Of a DNA stretch of 64,000 nt, positions 18,412 through 27,254 are shown in pieces (within the stretch, counting starts at the first letter, position 1; every line of letters starts with the position of its first letter). The stretch covers positions 62,001 through 126,000 of the forward strand of contig JAJDVT010000109.1 in NCBI GenBank assembly GCA_022826005.1, read 5' to 3'. Both the position numbers and the translations under genes were made by a program. The notes under the pieces are model-generated. The model did not search any database. It had not been told where the DNA came from and worked only from the letters and a program-made list of their open reading frames with translations. Source of the stretch: Gemmatimonadota bacterium. GTDB lineage: Bacteria; Gemmatimonadota; Gemmatimonadetes; Longimicrobiales; Gaopeijiaceae.

Positions 18412-19287
18412 TCAGGAGATCCAGATGAATTCGACGGACCCCAGCGCCGCCGACAGGTCAACCTCGATTCTTCGGCCTGCACGGCTCCAGTTGAGCGACG
18501 TGTAGACATCCCCGCGTTTCGCGAATCCGTCCGCGTCGATCGATGCCAGAAAGCTCCCCTCGTGCCGAACCCGCACGCCCAGCGACTCGGGGACATGGAT
18601 TCGCATCCCCCCAAGTCCCATGTTGATCGACAGCCGTGCGTCCTCCGGCCAGTCCCCCTCCAGCCCGAGAACCACAAGGCCCAGCCCGGCCTTCACGGAG
18701 ACGTGCTGTGCGTTCAGGTTCCCGAGGCCGTGCGCCTCGAAGTCGGCCACACCGACGTTGATCCTGGCGGAGTCCATTTGCTGCGGGTTGGCCGAGCGGA
18801 TGCGGAGTTCGGTTTCGGAGGCGCCGATGTTCATCGCCAACCGCTCTACCGGCATCCCCGTCAGATCCACGTCCGCCTCGCCTCCGATGAAGCCGAGCCG
18901 CAGGTCCATCGGGACGTTCGGCGGGAGTTCCAGGTCGATCGATGGCGTGTCCGCGGGGCCGTCATCGGATTCGTCCTCGATCTCCATGGTGACCTCGAGC
19001 CTGCCGTACCGGTAGTCGGTCGTCGGCGTCGCAAAACGCTCGTCGAAACGCATCCGGGCCCGGTACAGCAGGCCGGATGGGCCGCGGCGCACCTTCAGAC
19101 GCCCGATTCCGTACATCACCTCCACCTCGATGCGTTCCTCGTCCGTGACCTGGCGGGAATGCGTGAGGGCGCGAAGCTGCTGCGCACGAAGCTCGCCGGC
19201 CCCGGCCACTGCAACCAGTCCGGCGGCCAGAAGCAGTCCGCAATACCGGCCCGAAGGCACCGGGAAGGCCCGCCGCGCGGGGATCAC
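18412..19287 (-). CDS. Exported beta-rich protein (LiaF/toastrack-like domain)
   Basis: A 291-residue protein with an N-terminal hydrophobic export signal (CGLLLAAGLVAVAGAGELRAQ) and a body of short repeating beta strands (alternating hydrophobic residues, Asn/Gly turns such as INVGVADFEAHGLGNLNAQ), typical of DUF2154/toastrack-like domains in LiaF- and adhesin-like proteins. The start is a GTG at 19287 overlapping the TGA of the preceding gene (GTGA) with GGGAGAAGG ahead of it; an ATG at 19311 is possible but lacks that signal. It is the fourth gene of the sigma-factor operon and probably acts in the periplasm. Exact role unknown. Confidence 0.7.
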   Translation of the reverse strand: MIPARRAFPVPSGRYCGLLLAAGLVAVAGAGELRAQQLRALTHSRQVTDEERIEVEVMYGIGRLKVRRGPSGLLYRARMRFDERFATPTTDYRYGRLEVTMEIEDESDDGPADTPSIDLELPPNVPMDLRLGFIGGEADVDLTGMPVERLAMNIGASETELRIRSANPQQMDSARINVGVADFEAHGLGNLNAQHVSVKAGLGLVVLGLEGDWPEDARLSINMGLGGMRIHVPESLGVRVRHEGSFLASIDADGFAKRGDVYTSLNWSRAGRRIEVDLSAALGSVEFIWIS

Positions 19288-20891
19288 GGCGCCTTCTCCC
19301 CGGAGGACCATTCTTCCGCACCCAGGTCGTCGTCGTTGGCGAAGCTGCCGGACCAGCGCGCCCCGGCGCTGCCGCCACGGGTGATGAGCACGGCTCCGAA
19401 GCCGGCGACGGCGGACACCAGGCAGGCGAGCGCCCCCGCGACGAACAGGATTCCGGAGACCCAGTCGATCACGGGCACGGCGATGAAGATGCTGCCCGCC
19501 GCGAAGGGGAGAAGGAGGGTTGCGAGCCCGGCAAGTCTCGCGGTGAAGGGCTGGTCGGCGTCGAACCGGTCAAGCCAGCCGACGCCCAGCCCCAGCACCC
19601 ATCGCCCGACGTTCTCGGCCGCGCCCACGAAGCCTGCGAAGAACGCCAGGCAGACGACCACCGGAAACAGGGGCACCCAGATGAGGAGGGCGGGGATTCC
19701 GATCACCGTCACCGTAAGCGCGGCGACGCCCAGCAGGAAGATCGGCAGTACCGCGTACCCGCCTGCGAAGCCCACCAGCGTGCTGCCCATGGGATTGCTG
19801 GAGAGCTCGCCGACCACCGACCGGACGCGGTGCCCCCCGAGCACCGACAGCAGCAACGTCAGCGCGCCGAGCACGACGAAGGCCACGACCGTCCCCAGCA
19901 CCCCCTGTGCCGCGTCCTGCACCCGGTAGAAATACGTTGACACACGTCCCTGCGACGGCCGGCTGCGCCGTTGGACCTGGACCTGGGCGAGGGCCTCGTC
20001 CCTGAGGCGATTGTGAAGCCGTTCCTCCCGCTGCTGCAACCGGCGGCGCAGGTCCACTCGCTCGCCCCCGAGCACGACGCCGGCATCCGCCACCTCGGAG
20101 TCCAGGGTCCGCATGTCCCCATCGATCCGGCTGCCGGCTGCCAGCGCCAGGGCGCCGTTCATGACCACCACGTTGCCGCGCACGTGACCTCGCACCTGCA
20201 GCAGCCCGTCCACGTGGACAACGCTGCCGTCGACCGATGCGTCCGCGGGGATCGTGTAGTCCTCGCCGATGCGCACCACCACCTCCCCGGGATCCATGTC
20301 CTCGACGGCGGTCGCCCAGGCCTGCAGGAAATCGGCACCGCGGCCGAGGATGGCGATGGCCTGGGCCACGCCTTCCCCTTCGCCGGCCACCGGCGGCGGG
20401 TCTTGCGACCGCGGCACCTGGACCGGAGCCGCAAAAGCCGCATCCAGCGCCTCTTCGACTCTCCGCAGAAGGTTCAGATCGGCCTCCGGAAGTTCCGGGT
20501 CCGGACTCCACTCGTCCAGTCCGCGCGCAAGCGGCTCGCCCAGGAGCGACTCCATGCTGCCGAGGAGGCCCCGCCAGGCCCGATCGGACGCGCCCCCGGG
20601 GGTGTATTGCCCGAGGGACTCCCCGTTCAGCCTTGCAATCCCGTCCGCGAAACCGATGGTGAGGGTCTCGCCGTTGGCGAATTCCAGAAACAGCGAGGCT
20701 TCCTCGTCGGACACCTCGATCCGGCTGGAGACGACCTGGTGCTGCTGCGACGAGCCCGCCGGGGCCCAGAAGAGCAAGAGCAGCCCCGCGCCCAGTCCGG
20801 TGTGCCAGCGACGCTGCGCCGCCCCCCGGAAGCCGGACGGGGTCACGCCGCGGCCTGGCGCGTCCGGACCCATATGCCTATACCGGTACAT
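19284..20891 (-). CDS. Bactofilin-like (polymer-forming) domain fused to a multi-pass membrane domain
   Basis: A 535-residue protein. After an N-terminal hydrophobic segment (about 31-48) comes an extracytoplasmic region; residues about 205-278 carry the short repeating beta pattern of polymer-forming/bactofilin proteins (IPADASVDGSVVHVDGLLQ, then VRGNVVVMNGALALAAGS). A charged helical stretch (280-310) leads to five or six membrane segments between 328 and 503 and a short acidic tail. Its ATG overlaps the end of the anti-sigma-like gene by 14 bases. It may sense or shape the envelope under control of the sigma factor two genes upstream. Function is inferred from operon position. Confidence 0.75.
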   Translation of the reverse strand: MYRYRHMGPDAPGRGVTPSGFRGAAQRRWHTGLGAGLLLLFWAPAGSSQQHQVVSSRIEVSDEEASLFLEFANGETLTIGFADGIARLNGESLGQYTPGGASDRAWRGLLGSMESLLGEPLARGLDEWSPDPELPEADLNLLRRVEEALDAAFAAPVQVPRSQDPPPVAGEGEGVAQAIAILGRGADFLQAWATAVEDMDPGEVVVRIGEDYTIPADASVDGSVVHVDGLLQVRGHVRGNVVVMNGALALAAGSRIDGDMRTLDSEVADAGVVLGGERVDLRRRLQQREERLHNRLRDEALAQVQVQRRSRPSQGRVSTYFYRVQDAAQGVLGTVVAFVVLGALTLLLSVLGGHRVRSVVGELSSNPMGSTLVGFAGGYAVLPIFLLGVAALTVTVIGIPALLIWVPLFPVVVCLAFFAGFVGAAENVGRWVLGLGVGWLDRFDADQPFTARLAGLATLLLPFAAGSIFIAVPVIDWVSGILFVAGALACLVSAVAGFGAVLITRGGSAGARWSGSFANDDDLGAEEWSSGEKAP

Positions 20892-21822
20892 GACGACGAT
20901 CCATTCCCGATTGGTTGACGAAAATCCTGTACAGGATCCTGCCCGAAATCAGTGAGAGTCCACCAAGTACGAGGAGACACAGGAGAGCCACCGGCAGGAC
21001 GCCGCCAAGCAATTCCGTGGATCCGATCCCCGTGGCCGCCCCCGGCGACCAACCCCCGAACAGCCCGTCGGCAAGGGCCGAAACGGCGGAGACGCCCTTT
21101 TTCCAGAGGAAGCCTGCCGCGCTCGCGGGGGTCACCAGGGGATCGCTGAAGATCCCGGCAAGGATGTAGGCGAAGGACGCGACCAGTGCGGTGGGCGCGA
21201 ATGCCATCCCCGCCGCGGCGGCGAGCCTCTGCCTGCGCTCGGGCCACAGCATCAGGACGCGCCTCCATGCCTCGGTGCGCGCCCTCACAGGCACTGGAAC
21301 AGTTCCGAGCCGGGCCATCACACGCTCGGCAAAGCCGTCTCGGGGCGCGAGGACGGGGAGCCGGCCGAGGTGCCGGTGCAGGCGTCTCCAGCTCGCCAGG
21401 GCCATCGCCGCCTCGCGATCGCGGGCCACGAACGCGGCGAGCGCCCGGGCCTGCCTGGGAGGGAGCCCTTCTTCGAGCAGTTCGCTGAAGACGTTGCGAA
21501 CCGCCGGGTGGCCCGTGCCGGTGATCCATTGCCACGCCCGCGTCCAGCCCGGGCGGCGCGCCCTGAGGGCTGCCAGCACCCGAACCTTGAAGTCCGCGGA
21601 GGGGGCGAACGCCGCCAGCCGGCCCAGCGCGGCGATCAGCGAACGGAACACGCGCACCTCGGCGGCAAGCCGGGGATCGGCGGCCAGCGCGGCTTCGAAG
21701 TCGGCGCCCTCGTCCGGGCCCAACTCCCCGTCGAGGTACGCGAAGAGCCGGCTCACGGCCGGATCGAGCCGGTCCGGTGCCGGTCGGGTGGGCATCGCTC
21801 TGTCGGTTCTCTTTCGCATCAT
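20878..21822 (-). CDS. Anti-sigma-factor-like membrane protein with a duplicated N-terminal domain
   Basis: A 314-residue protein encoded 33 bases after an ECF sigma factor. Residues about 26-88 resemble a zinc-less anti-sigma domain (AYLDGELGPDEGADFEAAL...). Residues about 112-173 repeat the same pattern: LGRLAAFAPSADFKVRVLAAL in copy one aligns with LGRLPVLAPRDGFAERVMARL in copy two. The HxxxCxxC zinc motif is absent. Two hydrophobic segments (about 203-224 and 272-293) would anchor it in the inner membrane. It probably sequesters the neighbouring sigma factor until an envelope signal releases it. The start at 21822 is the first of two adjacent ATGs and is not certain. Confidence 0.7.
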   Translation of the reverse strand: MMRKRTDRAMPTRPAPDRLDPAVSRLFAYLDGELGPDEGADFEAALAADPRLAAEVRVFRSLIAALGRLAAFAPSADFKVRVLAALRARRPGWTRAWQWITGTGHPAVRNVFSELLEEGLPPRQARALAAFVARDREAAMALASWRRLHRHLGRLPVLAPRDGFAERVMARLGTVPVPVRARTEAWRRVLMLWPERRQRLAAAAGMAFAPTALVASFAYILAGIFSDPLVTPASAAGFLWKKGVSAVSALADGLFGGWSPGAATGIGSTELLGGVLPVALLCLLVLGGLSLISGRILYRIFVNQSGMDRRHVPV

Positions 21823-21855
21823 GTCTGCCAGTACGCCGGTCGCTCCCGATGGGTT

Positions 21856-22557
21856 TCAGTCTGCTTCGCCGCCCGTCTCATCGAGAAGATGGCCCAGGGC
21901 CTCCTTCAGTTCCAGACGGGCGCGATGGATGTAGGTCTTCACGGTTCCGAGCGGAACATCCATGATTTCAGCGATCTCCTGGTAGGAGTAGCCTTCCACA
22001 TGCCTGAGCAGCGTGGCAGTCCGGTACTGGGGCCGCAGCTGCCCGATCGCCGCTTCGATCTGGCTTCCGAGCTCCATGTTTTCAACATAGGCGTCGGGGC
22101 GCTCCAGGTCAGATTCGAGGATCGGCCGGGTTCGGGCCTGTTCCTCCTCGGTCAGCGCGTGAGGCGATCCATGGATGGAAATCGTGTTGAGCCGTTTGCG
22201 CCGGAGGTGATCGATCGTGAGGTTGTGCGCGATCTTGAAGATCCAGCTCGAGAACTTGTAGCTCGGGTTGTAGCTGCCGATGGCGTTGAACGCCCGGATG
22301 AACGCCTCCTGGGCGAGGTCTTCCGCCAGGGCACGGTCGCGCACCATCCGGTAGACGAGCGAAAAGACCGGTTTCTCGTACCGGTTCAGGAGCTCCCGAA
22401 ACGCCTTCTGGCGTCCCTCGGCAGCCTGCTTGGCGAGTGTGCTGTCGGGAACGGTTTGTTCCAAGGCCTCACCGTTCTTCCCTGGGATGAATTGAGGACG
22501 TTCCGGCCGTGCACCGGTCGGACGCCCCCGGTTCGCGTAGTGGATGCCGGCCCGCAC
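21856..22557 (-). CDS. ECF-type RNA polymerase sigma factor
   Basis: A 233-residue sigma-70-family protein of the extracytoplasmic-function group. Region 2 is visible in RALAEDLAQEAFIRAFNAI and the -10-binding FSSWIFKIAHNLTIDHLRR; region 4 in YSYQEIAEIMDVPLGTVKTYIHRAR. The start given is a GTG at 22557; a TTG at 22464 would remove about 31 non-conserved residues and place the product nearer the usual ECF length of about 200. It heads an operon with an anti-sigma-like protein and two envelope proteins, so an envelope-stress role is likely. It is transcribed away from ubiE across a short divergent gap. Confidence 0.93.
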   Translation of the reverse strand: MRAGIHYANRGRPTGARPERPQFIPGKNGEALEQTVPDSTLAKQAAEGRQKAFRELLNRYEKPVFSLVYRMVRDRALAEDLAQEAFIRAFNAIGSYNPSYKFSSWIFKIAHNLTIDHLRRKRLNTISIHGSPHALTEEEQARTRPILESDLERPDAYVENMELGSQIEAAIGQLRPQYRTATLLRHVEGYSYQEIAEIMDVPLGTVKTYIHRARLELKEALGHLLDETGGEAD

Positions 22558-22579
22558 TGGAACAAATCGCAGGCCCGTC

Positions 22580-22585
22580 TAGCTT
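22580..22585 (+). promoter_or_regulatory. Putative -10 element for ubiE
   Basis: TAGCTT at 22580-22585, 45 bases before the ubiE ATG at 22630 and inside the sigma-factor/ubiE divergent gap. No good -35 is seen (best TGGAAC, 16 bases upstream). It belongs to the TANCTT set. Confidence 0.3.
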
Positions 22586-22629
22586 ACGGGGGTTCCGCAA
22601 TCCTTCCTTCAGATTCGAGTCGCCAACCC

Positions 22630-23409
22630 ATGTCCGCGACGGGTCACAAGGCCAGTCAACAGAAAGAAGGTGACACCTTGACCGCGCTGCGGGAAGCGGA
22701 ACCGGCTGCCGGCCGGGGCCGGGCCGAGCAGGTCCGGACGCTTTTCAGCGAGATTGCGCCCCGCTACGATCTGCTCAACCACCTCCTGAGCCTGAACGTC
22801 GACCGGAGGTGGCGCAGGCGCGCGATCCGCGAGCTCGGATGGGAGGCCGCGCCGGGAGGCGCCTACCTCGATCTGTGCACCGGCACCTTCGATCTTGCGG
22901 TCGAACTGGCCGCGCGGCGCGGGTTCGAGGGAACGGTTCTGGCCTCGGACTTCGCCCTTCCCATGCTGGCCCGCGGCCTGGGCAAGATTCACGACCGTCC
23001 GGTGCTGCCAGTGTGCGGCGACACGCAGCGACTTCCCTTCGCGGACCGCACCTTCGCGGGCGTTACGGTGGGATTCGGGGTACGCAACCTGTCCGATCTC
23101 GCTTCCGGTTTCCGCGAAGCGTGCCGGGTGCTCGAGCCGGGCGGGCGGTTCGTGGTGCTCGAGTTCTCCGTGCCGCCGGGGAGGCTGATGCGCGGTGCCT
23201 ATCTGCTGTACTTCAACCACATCCTGCCCCGTGCGGGGAGGCTGGTCTCGGGGCACCCGTGGGCGTACAGCTATCTGCCGAAGTCGGTAGAGGGCTTCCC
23301 GGGGCCGCGGCGGCTGGCGGAGCTCATCCGGGAGGCGGGCTTCACCAGGGTGGAATGGTTCCTGCTCACCGGGGGGATCGCGGCGATCCACGTCGGGGTG
23401 AAGGGGTAG
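22630..23409 (+). CDS. ubiE: Demethylmenaquinone/2-polyprenyl-benzoquinol methyltransferase
   Basis: A 259-residue SAM-dependent methyltransferase of the UbiE/MenG family, which methylates the quinone ring in the last or a late step of menaquinone/ubiquinone synthesis. Landmarks: FSEIAPRYDLLNHLLSLNVDRRWRR, motif I LDLCTGTFDLA (canonical members have GTGD, here GTFD), GDTQRLPFADRTF, FGVRNLSD and the terminal GGIAAIHVGVKG. ATG 22630 has no clear ribosome-binding site; a TTG at 22678 preceded by AGAAGG is an alternative that would still keep the conserved core. Its 3' end overlaps the convergent M16 gene by 44 bases. Confidence 0.94.
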   Translation: MSATGHKASQQKEGDTLTALREAEPAAGRGRAEQVRTLFSEIAPRYDLLNHLLSLNVDRRWRRRAIRELGWEAAPGGAYLDLCTGTFDLAVELAARRGFEGTVLASDFALPMLARGLGKIHDRPVLPVCGDTQRLPFADRTFAGVTVGFGVRNLSDLASGFREACRVLEPGGRFVVLEFSVPPGRLMRGAYLLYFNHILPRAGRLVSGHPWAYSYLPKSVEGFPGPRRLAELIREAGFTRVEWFLLTGGIAAIHVGVKG

Positions 23410-24853
23410 GGGAAGGGCCGGCCGGGCCTCCGTCCAGGACGGTGACCGTGCCGAGTTCCGAGGGCGAGCCGTCGAAGCGGGTGGTGTCGCCGACGAGGAG
23501 GATGGTCATGCGATCCGGGTCGACTTCGCGCCGGAATACCTCCTGGACCGCGCGGGGCGTGACTCCCTGGATGCCGCGCAGATACCGTTCGAGCCAGTCG
23601 TCCGGCAGCCCCAGCGCCCTGTAGGCCATCCCGCGCGATATGACCTGGAGCGGGGTGCGGAAGTTGAACACGAAGCCGTTGACGGTCTCGTCTATCGTCA
23701 GCTCGACCTCTTCCTCGGTGGGTGGCGCGGCGCGCATGGAGTCGAAGGTGGCGAGGATGAGCCGGGTCGCCTGCAGGGTGGTCTCCGGGCGGGTGCGGGT
23801 CAGCGCGCCCACAAGGCCGTCGTTCCGGCTGGACGTGGTCCAGAGCGACGACGCGCCGTAGGCGAGGCCCTCCCGGGTCCGTACGCCGGCCATGAGGCGG
23901 CTCGAGAAGCCCGAAGCCCCCAGGATCGCGTTTGCGACCCGTGACGCGAAATACTCGGGGTTGTCCCCCTGGCGCAGGCGGGAGGGGTGGGCCATGACGA
24001 TCACGCTCTGCTCGATCTCGCGGTGAATGACGAAGACGCCGGGCTCGTCGCGGATCCTCGGGGCGGGATCTTCGAGGAGCGCGCCCGAGCAGGGCGGCCA
24101 GCCGTCCAGCGCCTCCTCGAGCAGCGCGGATGCGCGCTGCCACGTCACGTCTCCGGTGACGCCGAGCACCATGTTGTCCGGGCAGATGATCGCCCCGTGC
24201 ACGTGGCGCAGCTTCTCCGGGGCCAGGTCGGCCGGCTCCAGGTCCGCGTCGCCCATCTCCCAGCCGACGGGATGATCGCCGTACATGATGTGGTTGAAGC
24301 GGCTGAAGGCCAGCGTTCCCGGATCGTCGCGGCCGCGCCGCACCCGCTCCAGTTCGGTGCCGCGCCAGCGCTCCACCTGCGCCGAGTCGAAGCGCGGCGT
24401 GCGGAGCATCGATGCCCAGAGCCGAACCGCCTCGTCCATGTGCTCTGAGAGTGAGTTCACCCAGGAAGAAGCGCTGCCGCCTCCCTGTCCGAAGCTCATC
24501 GCCAGCCCCAGGAGTTCGATGCGATCATCGACGGAGTCGGGGGGCAGGCCGGCGGTGCCGCCGGTGCGCAGCAGGTTAGGGAGGGCCGAGGCCGCCGCCA
24601 GGTGCTCGCGGGTGAGGTTCCGCACCCCGCCATCGAAGGTGGCGTAGAAGGTGACGAGCGGGAGTTCGGTGTCCTGGAAAAAGTAGACGGGGACGCCCCG
24701 GATCGTGTGGGACTCCGGCTCGATCGGCGTGAAGCGGATCTCCGGGAAGCGCATCGCGGCGATCCTCTCCCGCACCGGCCCCTCCTGGGCGTGGGCCGAA
24801 TGCATGGGGGCCGCCAGCAGCACGGCAGCCGCCAGCCGGAGGACAGAGCTCAT
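23366..24853 (-). CDS. M16-family peptidase, non-catalytic partner subunit
   Basis: A 495-residue exported protein (signal peptide 1-22, ending HAQ) with the two-domain M16 fold. The zinc motif HxxEH of the family is missing: the matching place reads LPNLLRTGGTAG. The C-terminal segment GLAYGASSLW and the ASGFSSRLM region are typical substrate-clamp residues. Such inactive members pair with a catalytic M16 protein in a heterodimer, and that catalytic gene lies immediately upstream with an ATGA overlap. Periplasmic peptide or protein degradation is likely. The final 30 residues are Pro/Ser/Arg-rich and overlap the ubiE 3' end. Confidence 0.87.
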   Translation of the reverse strand: MSSVLRLAAAVLLAAPMHSAHAQEGPVRERIAAMRFPEIRFTPIEPESHTIRGVPVYFFQDTELPLVTFYATFDGGVRNLTREHLAAASALPNLLRTGGTAGLPPDSVDDRIELLGLAMSFGQGGGSASSWVNSLSEHMDEAVRLWASMLRTPRFDSAQVERWRGTELERVRRGRDDPGTLAFSRFNHIMYGDHPVGWEMGDADLEPADLAPEKLRHVHGAIICPDNMVLGVTGDVTWQRASALLEEALDGWPPCSGALLEDPAPRIRDEPGVFVIHREIEQSVIVMAHPSRLRQGDNPEYFASRVANAILGASGFSSRLMAGVRTREGLAYGASSLWTTSSRNDGLVGALTRTRPETTLQATRLILATFDSMRAAPPTEEEVELTIDETVNGFVFNFRTPLQVISRGMAYRALGLPDDWLERYLRGIQGVTPRAVQEVFRREVDPDRMTILLVGDTTRFDGSPSELGTVTVLDGGPAGPSPTPSPRRGSPRSPR

Positions 24854-26424
24854 CGGGACCCCTCCCGCACCATGACCGCGACCGTCCGGGTGCTCGGGAT
24901 CAGGTAGGCCCTCGCCACCCGCTGCACATCCTCGGGCGTCACCTCGGCGATACGCCGCGAGAGCCGGAAGGTCTCCCTCCAGTCCCCGAGGGACGCTTCC
25001 GACTCCGCGATCTGCATGGCCAGCTGCAGATTGGAGGACAGCCGCCGGAATTCGCCCGCGCGGTACTGGTTCTGGATGCGGGTCAGTGCGTGCGGCTCGG
25101 GGGGCGCGTCACGCATGGCCTCGATCTCCTCCATGATTGCGCGTTCGATCTCTTCGGTCGTGTGCGGCGCTCGTGGGACGGCCGAAATCATGAAGAGCCC
25201 CGGATGCAGCGCTCCCGGCCCCAGGTAGGCGGCGACCTGGATCGCCGAACGGTCCTCGGCGATCAGCCGGCGGTACAGGCGGGTGGTGCGCCCGCCGGTA
25301 AGCACGGAGGCCAGCATCGTGAGCGCGGGCGCGTCCTCGTGAAGCGCCGACACGGCCCGCCAGCCCATCAGCAGCCGGGGCTCGGCATCGAATTCGACCG
25401 TGATGCGGCGCTCGCCGCGCTGCACCGGCTCGCGAGCCAGCGCCGGCGGGGGCGGCCGGCCGGCCGGCACCGGGGCGAAGTACTCCTCCGCCAGCCGGAT
25501 CACCTGGGCCGCGTCCACGTCGCCGACGATCGCGGCGACGGCGTTGGCGGCCCCGTAGTAGTCGCGAAAATACTCCTCGGCCTGGGGACGGGTGAGCACG
25601 TCCAGGTCGGCCGCATGCCCGATCACGGGAACGCCGTATGGATGCACCTGGAACGCCGTGGCCAGGAAGGCGGACTCGAGAATGCCGCCCGGACTCGTCT
25701 CCAGCCGCATGCGCCGCTCCTCCTTCACCACGTCGAGCTCGGTGAAGAACTCGCGGAACACGGGGTTCGCCATGCGGTCGGACTCGAGGGCGAACCAGAG
25801 TTCGATCCGGTTCGCGGGCACCTCGACGAAGTAGCGTGTGGCCTCGTGGGAGGTGGTGGCGTTGAGGCCCTGCGCACCCTCCGAGGTGAGGATGTGGTCG
25901 TATTCGTTCGAACGCACGTAGGCGCGGGCGCTGTCCTCCAGCGTGGCGCCGCGCGTGCGGAAGCGCCGGATGGCCGCGGTGTCGGGACGGGACCGCCCCA
26001 TCTCCGCGACCATCGAATCGCGCACCGCGTCGATCGCGTCCAGGAGGGGCGCTTCCAGGGCGCGGTTGCTGGTGCCGATCTCGTGGGAGCCCTTGAAGAG
26101 CAGGTGCTCCACCACGTGGGCGATCCCGGTCCGGCCCAGATGCTCGTTGACCGACCCGACGGGGTAGTGGACGACCAGCGCGGCGGTGGGGGACTGGGGG
26201 CGCTCCAGGATGAGGAAGGTCATCCCGTTGTCCAGGGTGTGGGTGACGACGGGGAGCTGCGTGCCGGGGATGGGCCGGGCGGGGGGCTCCTGGGCAGCCA
26301 GGCCGACCACCCGGCCCAGCGCGATGGCGGTGGCGAGAACGAGCGTCCGGGCGACGGCGCGCGCCGGGGCGACCGTGCGTGCCGCGGCCGGGGGGCGGGC
26401 GGCGTGCAGCCGGTGCCTCAGCAT
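24850..26424 (-). CDS. M16-family zinc peptidase, catalytic subunit
   Basis: A 524-residue exported metallopeptidase. From ATG 26424 there is a long basic N-terminus and hydrophobic export segment (about 20-45, ending GLAAQ), then the inverse zinc motif HVVEH (103-107) and, downstream, NATTSHEATRYFVEV with the third-ligand region. The frame is open further upstream to 26928, but that extension overlaps mutM and has no export signal. ATG 26424 overlaps the mutM stop (ATGCTGA). It forms a catalytic/non-catalytic pair with the next gene. Periplasmic processing is inferred; the substrate is unknown. Confidence 0.88.
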   Translation of the reverse strand: MLRHRLHAARPPAAARTVAPARAVARTLVLATAIALGRVVGLAAQEPPARPIPGTQLPVVTHTLDNGMTFLILERPQSPTAALVVHYPVGSVNEHLGRTGIAHVVEHLLFKGSHEIGTSNRALEAPLLDAIDAVRDSMVAEMGRSRPDTAAIRRFRTRGATLEDSARAYVRSNEYDHILTSEGAQGLNATTSHEATRYFVEVPANRIELWFALESDRMANPVFREFFTELDVVKEERRMRLETSPGGILESAFLATAFQVHPYGVPVIGHAADLDVLTRPQAEEYFRDYYGAANAVAAIVGDVDAAQVIRLAEEYFAPVPAGRPPPPALAREPVQRGERRITVEFDAEPRLLMGWRAVSALHEDAPALTMLASVLTGGRTTRLYRRLIAEDRSAIQVAAYLGPGALHPGLFMISAVPRAPHTTEEIERAIMEEIEAMRDAPPEPHALTRIQNQYRAGEFRRLSSNLQLAMQIAESEASLGDWRETFRLSRRIAEVTPEDVQRVARAYLIPSTRTVAVMVREGSR

Positions 26425-27242
26425 GGCTGGCACCGCGGGCAGCAGAATGCGGAGCGGCCCCCGAAGACGATGCGCTCGATCGGGGTCCGGCAGCGGAAGC
26501 AGGGCCGACCCTCCCTGCCGTAGGCATGAAGCCGCCGCCTGAACAGCCCCTCTTTTCCGTCGGGGGCGCGGTAGTTTCGCAGTGTGGTGCCGCCGGCGTC
26601 CACCGCGGCGCGGAGGACGCGCCTGAGCGCTCGGTGAAGCCGGATTGCGGCCTCGTCCCCGACTTCGTTGGCGGGCGTGCGCGGATGGATGCGCGCGAAC
26701 CAGAGCGCTTCGACCGCGTAGATGTTCCCGGCTCCGGCGATCTTGCGCTGGTCGAGCAGGAGGGAGCGCACCGGCGAGCGCGACCCGGACAGGATCGCGC
26801 GCAGCCGCCGTCCGGTGAAGGAGCGGGAGAGAGGCTCCGGTCCCAGGCGCCGGGACCAGCGGGTCCACTCCGCCCGGGAGAGTCGTTGGAGCCGTCCGAA
26901 GCGGCGGACATCGTCGTAGACCACGCATCCGCCGCCCTCGAGGTGGAAGAGGACCGCCGGGTGCGTCGACGCCGGGGGCGGACCGGGGCCGGCGCCCGGC
27001 ACGAAGCGCCCGGTCATCCCGAGGTTGACCACCACCCGGGCGCCGTCGTCCAGGACCAGGATCACGTTCTTGCCTCTTCTGCCGACCTCGCGGAAGCGCC
27101 TCCCCTTCAGCGAGGCGCCGAATTGCAATGTCGTTCCGGCCACAACGTCCTCCCGTATCACGGTGACGCCGCGGATGACCTTTCCCGGCAGGACTACGGC
27201 CAGCCCCCGCGCGATCGTCTCGGCCTCAGGCAGTTCGGGCAC
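26418..27242 (-). CDS. mutM: Formamidopyrimidine-DNA glycosylase
   Basis: A 274-residue base-excision repair enzyme that removes 8-oxoguanine and ring-opened purines. The mature N-terminus PELPEAET places the catalytic Pro2 and Glu3 correctly; NLGMTGRF, DVRRFGRL and the helix-two-turn-helix segment with GAGNIYAVEALW are present; the C-terminal zinc finger reads CFRCR...CCPRC with Arg/Gln residues that contact DNA between and after the pairs. Length matches the family. It follows the YbjQ-like gene by 12 bases and leads into the M16 pair, so it shares a transcript with functionally unrelated genes. Confidence 0.96.
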   Translation of the reverse strand: MPELPEAETIARGLAVVLPGKVIRGVTVIREDVVAGTTLQFGASLKGRRFREVGRRGKNVILVLDDGARVVVNLGMTGRFVPGAGPGPPPASTHPAVLFHLEGGGCVVYDDVRRFGRLQRLSRAEWTRWSRRLGPEPLSRSFTGRRLRAILSGSRSPVRSLLLDQRKIAGAGNIYAVEALWFARIHPRTPANEVGDEAAIRLHRALRRVLRAAVDAGGTTLRNYRAPDGKEGLFRRRLHAYGREGRPCFRCRTPIERIVFGGRSAFCCPRCQPC

Positions 27243-27254
27243 GGGTCCGGGGCA

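Noticed and set aside
21370-22629. A long in-frame extension ahead of ubiE reaching into the anti-sigma gene.
   Set aside because: The extension runs antisense to the sigma and anti-sigma genes; the methyltransferase family starts near 22630.
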